12,382 nt of DNA, from positions 1 through 12,382 of the forward strand of contig JACMMD010000882.1 of NCBI GenBank assembly GCA_014379235.1. The letters are read 5' to 3'. Under the pieces are notes generated by a model that did no database searches, was not told where the DNA came from, and saw only the letters and a list, made by a program, of their open reading frames with translations. This DNA is from Anaerolineae bacterium. Its GTDB lineage: Bacteria > Chloroflexota > Anaerolineae > Aggregatilineales > Phototrophicaceae. The translations under genes were made by a program, and so were the position numbers. Shown here in pieces: positions 6,896 through 12,382 of this stretch; the stretch's first letter is position 1; each line of letters begins with the position of its first letter.

Positions 6896-7984
6896 ATGAA
6901 ACTGAACCGTATTCTTTCTCTTTTGTTGATAGCCGTCATGCTCACGATGTCTGTGTCAGTTGCATTCGCGCAGGATGCAGAAGAAGAACCCAACCCGTTC
7001 GCCCCGGCGGACTTGGTTGAAATTGCCGACATTCTCCGCGAAGCGACAGCGGGCAACGACCCGACTGCCCAAAGGATCGCCGTAGTTGTCAACGTATTGT
7101 CGCCCTTCTGGACAGCCGCAGCCATTGGTGAGCAGCGCGCAGCCAGTGAGCTTGGGACGGCAGTGGTCTTTATGGCCCCGGCACAAGCGGGCGATATCGC
7201 CTCTCAACAATCGCTGCTCGAAACGCTGGTGACGGATGGTTACAATGGCATTGCTTTCTCCGCTATAGATCCGGCGGCGGTTGTGTCGATTGTCGAAAAC
7301 GGTATGGAGCAGGGCGTCAACTTCATCACGATGGACTCTGATAGCGCTGACAGCGGACGTCCCTTGTTCCTCGCGCTTGACAACTACACTGGCGGCTTCT
7401 TGGCAGGTCAGGCAATGGTTGACGCGCTTGGAGATGACTGTGGTCAGGTCGTCGGTTTTGTCGGCTTTATCACCGCTCAGAACGCCGTTGACCGTATCGC
7501 TGGCATCGAAGCTTCCTTTGAAGGAACCGACTGCGTACTCGAAACCGTTCTGGTGGACAATGGCGATCCGAGCATCGCGTTGAGCAACTCGGAAGCCGCG
7601 CTCACCACCTACCCCGATTTGAAGGGTATGATCGGCATCTACTCGTACAATGGCCCCGCCGCGATCCAAGCGCTGCGTACTAACAACCGCGTCGGCGAAG
7701 TCAAGCTGGTCGCGTTCGACCTTGCGACGGAGACGATGCAAGGACTACGTGATGGCGTGGTTTCTGCCGCTATCGGCCAGCGTGTGTACTACTACGGCTA
7801 TCTGCCCGTGTACATCCTGTACGCAATGTCCACCATTGGCGTAGATGAGACGATGGCGCTGCTCGAACCGTATCTGTCGGGCGAGAACGGCGATTTGCTC
7901 GACGCTGGCGCTGACATTGTTACGCCAGAAAACATCGATGCTTACCTCGAATACCTAGATTCGATTGGTATCGTTTCGCAATAA
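6896..7984 (+). CDS. CUT2-type sugar ABC transporter substrate-binding protein
   Basis: A 362-residue exported receptor. The signal peptide has basic residues at 2-5, a hydrophobic core, and a likely cleavage site after Ala25 (AFA|Q). There is no lipobox cysteine, so it is not an obvious lipoprotein. The mature part is a Periplasmic_binding_4 type fold from about residue 60: IAVVVNVLSPFW on the first strand, GYNGIAFSAIDPAAV in the first lobe, FITMDSDSADSGRP and a DNYTGGFLAGQ stretch near the ligand cleft, and VAFDLATETMQGLRDG in the second lobe. Cys182 and Cys213 could form a disulfide. AGGA at 6883-6886 precedes ATG 6896. It is the first gene of the transporter operon opposite the LacI-family gene. 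It belongs with ribose/xylose/galactose-type receptors; which sugar is bound cannot be read from the sequence. Confidence 0.92.
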   Translation: MKLNRILSLLLIAVMLTMSVSVAFAQDAEEEPNPFAPADLVEIADILREATAGNDPTAQRIAVVVNVLSPFWTAAAIGEQRAASELGTAVVFMAPAQAGDIASQQSLLETLVTDGYNGIAFSAIDPAAVVSIVENGMEQGVNFITMDSDSADSGRPLFLALDNYTGGFLAGQAMVDALGDDCGQVVGFVGFITAQNAVDRIAGIEASFEGTDCVLETVLVDNGDPSIALSNSEAALTTYPDLKGMIGIYSYNGPAAIQALRTNNRVGEVKLVAFDLATETMQGLRDGVVSAAIGQRVYYYGYLPVYILYAMSTIGVDETMALLEPYLSGENGDLLDAGADIVTPENIDAYLEYLDSIGIVSQ

Positions 7985-7993
7985 GTGCTCTAC

Positions 7994-8026
7994 TCAAGCG
8001 GCCCTGTCATTGACAGGGCCGCTTGA
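7994..8026 (+). terminator. Strong intercistronic hairpin after the binding-protein gene
   Basis: TCAAGCGGCCCTGTC (7994-8008) and GACAGGGCCGCTTGA (8012-8026) form a perfect 15-bp, GC-rich stem with a 3-base loop, 9 bases after the stop. Only a short TTTT (8037-8040) follows, at a distance. It could be a leaky terminator or a 3' barrier to exonucleases. Either would give more binding protein than ATPase and permease, as is known for other binding-protein-dependent transport operons. Confidence 0.7.
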
Positions 8027-8074
8027 ATAACCTCCGTTTTGTGAGAATTGTCTTTATTGGACTAGAAGATTTTG

Positions 8075-9589
8075 ATGACCGAACAACCGATACTCTTAAA
8101 AGCGGTGGGTATCTCAAAACAGTTTCCCGGCGTTCGTGCGCTGCGGAACGTCGATTTTGAAGTGGTTGCTGGTGAGGTGATCGGCCTCGTTGGTGAAAAT
8201 GGGGCCGGAAAATCGACCCTGATGAAGCTGATGTCAGGGGTGTACCCCTTCGATACTGGCACGATTGAACTCAAAGGTCAGCCGTATCGACCCCAATCAC
8301 CTGCTGACGCGCAAGCGTTGGGCATCAGCACGATCTACCAAGAACTCGCGCTCATTCCTTATTTGACGGTTGCCGAAAACATATTCCTCAACCGTGAGCC
8401 GAGATTGGCGCTGGGCCTCATTAACTACTCGAAAATGAACCGCGACTCAGAGGAACTTCTGGCGCAACTAGGTACAAAGATACCCGTTACGCGACAACTC
8501 AATTCGCTGCCGATTGCCGCGCAGCAAATGGTCGAAATTGCAAAGGCGATTTCCCGTTCTGCCCAACTCATCATCATGGACGAGCCGACATCATCGCTGG
8601 CTTCAAGCGATATTGGCGTGCTGTTCGCATTGATTAAGCGGCTCAAGGAACGCGGGATTGCGGTGATCTTCATCGGTCATCGCATGGAAGAAGTGCTGGG
8701 TATCGCGGATCGTATCGTCGTGATGCGTGACGGTGAACGGGTTGGAACACTGCCAATCGAGGAAGCCAGCGAAGAGCAAATTATCCGGCTGATGGTGGGG
8801 CGCAAAGTCGAACTCTATCCCAAGCAAGCCGCCGAAATCACGACACCGATTCTGGAAGTTCGCAATCTGAGCGATGGCAAGTTTATTCAGTCGGTGAACT
8901 TAACTGTCCGGCGCGGCGAGATCGTTGGCGTTGCGGGGTTGATCGGGGCGGGGCGTACCGAAGTTGCGCGCATGATCTTCGGCGCCGATCCGAAAAGCAC
9001 CGGCCAAATATTGATCGACGGCGTTGTACAGAAGATCGAATCGCCTATCCACGCGGTTAAGGCAGGCATCGGACTCATACCAGAAGACCGAAAAATGCAG
9101 GGCCTCGTGCTCGATATGGACGTGAAAGAGAACATCACCCTGTCTATACTCAAGTGGATCAGCGGCTTTTTGGGGTGGGTGAGTGGCACCAAGCAGCGTG
9201 AACTTGGCAATGATTATCGCCGCCGATTAGGGATACAGACGCCGGGGCTGTGGCAGATTACGCGCAACTTGAGCGGTGGCAACCAGCAGAAAGTCGTCAT
9301 CGCCAAATGGTTGTGTATGAATCCCAAACTGCTTATCCTTGACGAACCGACTCGCGGGATTGATATTGGCGCGAAGGCCGAAGTTCACGGCTTGATGAGC
9401 CAGCTTGCCGCGCAGGGCATGGGTATCCTCATGATCTCGTCCGAACTGCCGGAGATCATGGGCATGAGTGACCGCGTGATAGTGATGTGCAACGGCCATA
9501 TTACAGGCGAATTCACACGGCAAGAACTTCAGCAGCCTAACGCACAGGAAGCAATCATCGCTCGTGCGACTCAGTTTAGCGCGACGTAA
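8075..9589 (+). CDS. Sugar ABC transporter ATPase, two fused ATP-binding domains (RbsA/XylG-type)
   Basis: This 504-residue protein has two ABC domains in tandem, the standard CUT2 arrangement, and powers import through the adjacent permease. Domain 1 has Walker A GENGAGKST at 40-48, the Q-loop in IYQELALIP, a variant signature LPIAAQQ at 145-151, and Walker B IIMDEPT with Asp169/Glu170. Domain 2 has a degenerate Walker A (GLIGAGRT, 288-295, no Lys), as is normal in this family, a canonical signature LSGGNQQ at 399-405, and Walker B LLILDEPTRG with Asp423/Glu424. The start is ATG 8075; the TTG immediately before it is less likely, and AGAAG at 8064-8068 suits the ATG. It is separated from the receptor gene by the hairpin 7994-8026 and from the permease by 57 bp with no obvious signal. 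Confidence 0.94.
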   Translation: MTEQPILLKAVGISKQFPGVRALRNVDFEVVAGEVIGLVGENGAGKSTLMKLMSGVYPFDTGTIELKGQPYRPQSPADAQALGISTIYQELALIPYLTVAENIFLNREPRLALGLINYSKMNRDSEELLAQLGTKIPVTRQLNSLPIAAQQMVEIAKAISRSAQLIIMDEPTSSLASSDIGVLFALIKRLKERGIAVIFIGHRMEEVLGIADRIVVMRDGERVGTLPIEEASEEQIIRLMVGRKVELYPKQAAEITTPILEVRNLSDGKFIQSVNLTVRRGEIVGVAGLIGAGRTEVARMIFGADPKSTGQILIDGVVQKIESPIHAVKAGIGLIPEDRKMQGLVLDMDVKENITLSILKWISGFLGWVSGTKQRELGNDYRRRLGIQTPGLWQITRNLSGGNQQKVVIAKWLCMNPKLLILDEPTRGIDIGAKAEVHGLMSQLAAQGMGILMISSELPEIMGMSDRVIVMCNGHITGEFTRQELQQPNAQEAIIARATQFSAT

Positions 9590-9637
9590 TCCGACAATCA
9601 GAAAACACACTTAACACATTCATTGGTTTAATTAAGC

Positions 9638-9641
9638 GGAG
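9638..9641 (+). promoter_or_regulatory. Ribosome binding site fixing the permease start
   Basis: GGAG lies 5 bases before ATG 9647. It overlaps the in-frame GTG at 9641, which argues against that GTG as the start. Confidence 0.6.
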
Positions 9642-9646
9642 TGAAA

Positions 9647-10690
9647 ATGGATTCAACGAACTTAACTGCCAGCGATAACGCGCCAGATCAATCCCAATTG
9701 GCCGCGGGGACACGCCTGCGTACCATCGTCAGAAGCAACGAGTTTGCTCTGCTGGCGCTGTTGATTGTTGGCGGCGTTCTCGTAACACTGCGTAATCCGC
9801 GTTTTATAGTAGCCAGCAACATTGGTACCCTCGGCAGAGATATTGCGCTCATCGGTATTCTCGGCGTTGGCCAGTCATTTACGATCTTTCTCGGCGGCAT
9901 TGATCTTTCAGTGGGGTCTGTCTATGGGTTGTGCGGCGTACTGGTCGCCTACTTCTCAGTGGCTGCTGGCCCCGGCCAACTGCTTACGACAATGGGGCTG
10001 CCCGTGCCTGTTGCGGTTTTACTGACGCTGATTATTGGCACGTTGTTCGGCGTGTTTCACGGCCTGTTTGTGAGCAAGCTGAAGCTGCACGGCTTCCTGA
10101 TTACGCTGGTGACGCTGGTTTTCGCTCGTGGGCTGGCCGTGGCTATCACCAGTGGCTATCCGATCAGCGGCATCCCTCAGGAATTGACCCCGATTGCTCA
10201 ATCGTCGCTGTTCAATATCCCTGTGCCGTTCATCATTTTGTTGGTCGTCGCATTCATCGCCTTGATCTTCACGCGCTTCACTTACATCGGACGCCAGATT
10301 TTTGCGGTGGGTGGCAACAATGAAGCAGCGCGCCTATCGGGTGTGCCTGTAGATCGCCGCATTATTCTGTGCTACGCGATCAGTTCATTTTGTGCGGCTG
10401 TGGTGGGTATTATCAGCGCTGGACGCTTGACCAGCGGTCATCCGTCGGCGGGTGATGGCGCGGAGTTGATTGCGATTGCCGCCTGCGTACTGGGTGGCGT
10501 GAGCCTGTATGGTGGGCAGGGGTCAATCATCGGCGTGTTGATCGGCGCGATGATAATGGGCGCGCTGCAAAACGCGACCATCATTCTCGAAATCTCGCCA
10601 TACTTCCAACAGATCGTGCTTGGCTTAGTGCTGCTGGTGGCCATTACGTTCAACGTATGGCGTCGTAATCGGTTGAGCAAAAGCATTTAG
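9647..10690 (+). CDS. CUT2-type sugar ABC transporter permease (RbsC/XylH-like)
   Basis: A 347-residue integral membrane protein of the BPD_transp_2 family. A polar N-terminus of about 35 residues leads into a series of roughly eight to ten hydrophobic segments. The hallmark GGIDLSVGS is at 83-91. Further on come the cytoplasmic stretch FTRFTYIGRQIFAVGGNNEAARLSGV and the conserved GDGAELIAIAACVLGGVSLYGGQGS loop. It should form the membrane channel as a homodimer, since only one permease gene is present, and pair with the double ATPase upstream. The start is ATG 9647, based on the GGAG site. The dehydrogenase gene begins 13 bp after its stop, so the two are almost certainly on one message. Confidence 0.93.
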   Translation: MDSTNLTASDNAPDQSQLAAGTRLRTIVRSNEFALLALLIVGGVLVTLRNPRFIVASNIGTLGRDIALIGILGVGQSFTIFLGGIDLSVGSVYGLCGVLVAYFSVAAGPGQLLTTMGLPVPVAVLLTLIIGTLFGVFHGLFVSKLKLHGFLITLVTLVFARGLAVAITSGYPISGIPQELTPIAQSSLFNIPVPFIILLVVAFIALIFTRFTYIGRQIFAVGGNNEAARLSGVPVDRRIILCYAISSFCAAVVGIISAGRLTSGHPSAGDGAELIAIAACVLGGVSLYGGQGSIIGVLIGAMIMGALQNATIILEISPYFQQIVLGLVLLVAITFNVWRRNRLSKSI

Positions 10691-10703
10691 CGGTGATGCC
10701 CTG

Positions 10704-11702
10704 ATGTCTATGAAAACAATACGTTGGGGCATTATCGGCGTTGGCGATGTCACCGAGGTTAAGAGCGGCCCCGGTTTCCAGAAAGCACGAAACTCATCAC
10801 TGGTGGCGGTGATGCGCCGGAATGGGGCACTGGCGAAGGATTATGCCGAACGGCATGCCGTTCGGCGCTGGTATGTTGATGCCGATGCTCTCATCAACGA
10901 CCCCGATGTCGACGCTGTTTACATCGCCACGCCGCCTCATGTTCACCGTGAATATACGCTGTTGTGCGCCCAAGCGAAAAAGCCTGTCTTTGTCGAAAAG
11001 CCGATGGCCATGTCCTTTGCTGAATGCAGCGACATGATCGACGCTTGCCAAACGGCGGGCGTACCGCTGTGGGTAGCTTACTATCGGCGGATGCTGCCGC
11101 GTTTCCTCAAGATCAAAGACATCATCGACTCTGGCGAGATTGGTGATGTGCGTTCAGTGGTCATCAAACTGTACCAGCAGCCGCCCAATATGCACGGCAG
11201 CGAAATCCTGTGGAAATACGACCCACTCATCAATGGCGGCGGCAAGTTTGTCGATATGGGCGTCCATACATTGGATTTTCTGGATTACGTTTTGGGGCCG
11301 ATCAAATCAGTACAGGGGAGTGCGGCTAATCAAGGCGGGCTATACGCGGCGGAAGATCATGTGGTGGCGAGTTTCGTTTTCGATTCAGGCGTGATGGGTG
11401 TGGGCGATTGGTGCTCAACAAGCGCGTTTGCGACGGATGAAACCACTATCGTCGGCACACGAGGCGAGGTTAGGTTCTCGACGTTTGATGCCGAACCGCT
11501 GCTGCTGGCGACTGAATCGGGAACGAAAATGCTGCCAATTGATAACCCGCCGCATGTGCATCAGCCGCTGATTCAGAGTATTGTCGATGAACTGAACGGC
11601 ATCGGCATGTGCCCTAGCACGGGCATCAGCGGCGCTCGTACCACATGGTTCACCGATCAAGTCTTGCGTGACTATCATCAGGGACGTTCGCTAGCGTACT
11701 AA
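10704..11702 (+). CDS. Gfo/Idh/MocA-family NAD(P)-dependent oxidoreductase
   Basis: This 332-residue sugar or polyol dehydrogenase candidate has an N-terminal Rossmann fold (WGIIGVGDVTEVKSGPGF; glycines 9, 12, 14), then IATPPHVH and the family EKP motif at 98-100, in which Lys99 is the usual catalytic lysine. The C-terminal domain carries GGGKFVDMGVHTLD, with Asp184 and His188 in the standard substrate-site positions. It probably oxidises the imported sugar, or reduces a keto-sugar, using NAD(P). The position 13 bp after the permease argues for a first catabolic step on the transported compound; this is inference. GGTGA at 10692-10696 supports ATG 10704, with ATG 10710 possible. The last 53 bp overlap the 3' end of purN on the other strand. 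Confidence 0.9.
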   Translation: MSMKTIRWGIIGVGDVTEVKSGPGFQKARNSSLVAVMRRNGALAKDYAERHAVRRWYVDADALINDPDVDAVYIATPPHVHREYTLLCAQAKKPVFVEKPMAMSFAECSDMIDACQTAGVPLWVAYYRRMLPRFLKIKDIIDSGEIGDVRSVVIKLYQQPPNMHGSEILWKYDPLINGGGKFVDMGVHTLDFLDYVLGPIKSVQGSAANQGGLYAAEDHVVASFVFDSGVMGVGDWCSTSAFATDETTIVGTRGEVRFSTFDAEPLLLATESGTKMLPIDNPPHVHQPLIQSIVDELNGIGMCPSTGISGARTTWFTDQVLRDYHQGRSLAY

Positions 11703-12273
11703 TGGCTTCGACAATCAGTCGATGCTCGGCTTCATGCATACGCGCTTCGAATGCTTCGAGTATGTCGTTTGGCTCGATGGGGACGAGCGCTTGTACGATG
11801 ACCGGCCCCGCGTCAATCTCCGGTACGACATAATGCACCATGCATCCGCCCGTTTCGACTTCGCCGCGTTGGAAAGCCTCGAACGTGCGCTGAATGGCCT
11901 CTGTTCCAGCGAATGCCCCCGGCAGCGCAGGATGCAGGTTGATGACTCGATTCGTGAACCGCGCTAAAAATACGTCGCTGAGGATGTGCATCCAGCCAGC
12001 CAGCACGATCAGGTCATGCGGCATGTTGACGATACGTTCTGCTAGGTCGTGGTCGTAATCGGTGCGGCTGTGTCCCGCGTCAAGATAAGGCTTGAGCGGA
12101 AAATAGAATGTGGGAATTCCGGCTTGCTCGGCGCGCACAAGACCATAAGCGGATTTGCGATTGGAAACCACCAGCGCGATTTCTGCGTCAAGCGTTCCCT
12201 GTTGGCTGGCGTCGATGATCGCCTGCAAATTCGTGCCTGAGCCTGAAACAAAGACCACGAGCTTGATCGTCAA
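11650..12273 (-). CDS. purN: Phosphoribosylglycinamide formyltransferase (GAR transformylase)
   Basis: This 207-residue enzyme, close to the usual length, transfers a formyl group from 10-formyl-tetrahydrofolate to GAR to make FGAR in de novo purine synthesis. The N-terminal phosphate-binding loop is SGSGTNLQA (about 10-18). The folate and catalytic core has Asn112 and His114 in INLHPALPG and Asp154 in PEIDAGPV, matching the known Asn-His-Asp triad. The start is TTG at 12273, which overlaps the purM stop in a TTGA junction and has AGGGAG 7 bases upstream. An internal GTG five codons later would cut into the first strand. The final residues (about 190-207) are coded in the region overlapping the convergent dehydrogenase and look unconserved. 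Confidence 0.96.
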   Translation of the reverse strand: MTIKLVVFVSGSGTNLQAIIDASQQGTLDAEIALVVSNRKSAYGLVRAEQAGIPTFYFPLKPYLDAGHSRTDYDHDLAERIVNMPHDLIVLAGWMHILSDVFLARFTNRVINLHPALPGAFAGTEAIQRTFEAFQRGEVETGGCMVHYVVPEIDAGPVIVQALVPIEPNDILEAFEARMHEAEHRLIVEAISTLANVPDDSHARLDR

Positions 12274-12382
12274 GACGTTGCTCCCTGAATCAGCACGTCT
12301 CGGTTTCCGGCGGCGATTTTGCCAACCTCGTAAACATCACCTGCGAGCGTTTCCAGCGCTAGTTCGCGCTGCTCCGGCGCGA
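12270..12382 (-). CDS. purM: Phosphoribosylformylglycinamidine cyclo-ligase, C-terminal end only
   Basis: Reading leftward from the window edge there are 36 codons and a TGA (12272-12270). The residues are APEQRELALETLAGDVYEVG, then KIAAGNRDVLIQGATS. This matches the C-terminal part of AIR synthetase, where a V.PE start to the last helix is followed by a strand equivalent to the usual W.IGE(V/I). The enzyme converts FGAM to AIR with ATP. The stop overlaps the TTG start of purN, and purM-purN order is a very common operon arrangement, which supports the call. The fragment is too short for certainty by sequence alone. The rest of the gene lies beyond the right edge. Confidence 0.8.
   Translation of the reverse strand, partial: APEQRELALETLAGDVYEVGKIAAGNRDVLIQGATS
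12281..12286 (-). promoter_or_regulatory. Ribosome binding site for purN inside purM
   Basis: AGGGAG on the - strand lies 7 bases before the TTG at 12273, within the last codons of purM. It decides the non-ATG start and implies translational coupling. Confidence 0.7.

Noticed and set aside
6956..7741. Long open frame (261 codons) on - antisense to the receptor gene
   Set aside because: No recognisable domain, it is Arg/Asp/His-rich as expected of a shadow frame, and the + strand gene is clear from end to end.
9931..10323. 130-codon + frame inside the permease gene
   Set aside because: Trp/Arg/His/Cys-rich out-of-frame shadow of a well-supported membrane protein; no independent start signal.
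1..12382. CRISPR arrays, insertion sequences, att sites, tRNA or rRNA genes
   Set aside because: I looked for repeated spacers, transposase or integrase motifs and RNA-gene sequence on both strands and saw none.

Overview
The window most resembles a chromosomal segment of a Chloroflexota bacterium, probably Anaerolineae-like. This is inferred from three things: a MalT/LAL-type LuxR regulator with a C-terminus typical of the many such regulators in that phylum, a substrate-binding protein with a non-lipoprotein signal peptide ending AFA|Q, and moderate-GC coding style. No 16S rRNA or other phylogenetic marker is present, so the assignment is tentative. Coding density is high. The longest gap without a gene is about 235 bp (6661-6895), and it holds a divergent regulatory region.

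Left block (1-5516, all on +). The window opens inside a large MalT-like LuxR regulator whose true start lies off the left edge. A secreted alpha/beta hydrolase of the PAF-acetylhydrolase / dienelactone hydrolase type follows, then a perfect hairpin. After it come a small conserved-looking protein of unknown function, a zinc-independent quinone-oxidoreductase-like MDR protein and a short-chain dehydrogenase. These read as one stress or detoxification type neighbourhood, possibly controlled by the LAL regulator. That functional link is inferred from position only.

Middle block (5635-11702). A LacI-family repressor on - diverges from a CUT2 (ribose/xylose-type) sugar ABC transporter operon on +: binding protein, a strong intercistronic hairpin, a fused double-ATPase, one permease, then a Gfo/Idh/MocA dehydrogenase 13 bp after the permease. 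The 6661-6895 region contains a good sigma70-like promoter (perfect TTGACA, 17-bp spacer, TAAACT) and candidate palindromic operators. Together these look like an importer plus first oxidation step for a sugar or polyol of unknown identity, under control of the local repressor.

Right block (11650-12382, on -). This is the end of a purine biosynthesis operon: the last 36 codons of purM, overlapping the TTG start of purN in a TTGA junction. The 3' end of purN overlaps the 3' end of the dehydrogenase tail to tail by 53 bp.

I found no mobile element, CRISPR array, tRNA, rRNA or clearly new biological system. The most worthwhile unknowns are the small protein at 3253-3525, the substrate of the LacI/CUT2/Gfo locus, and the unusual gene junctions.
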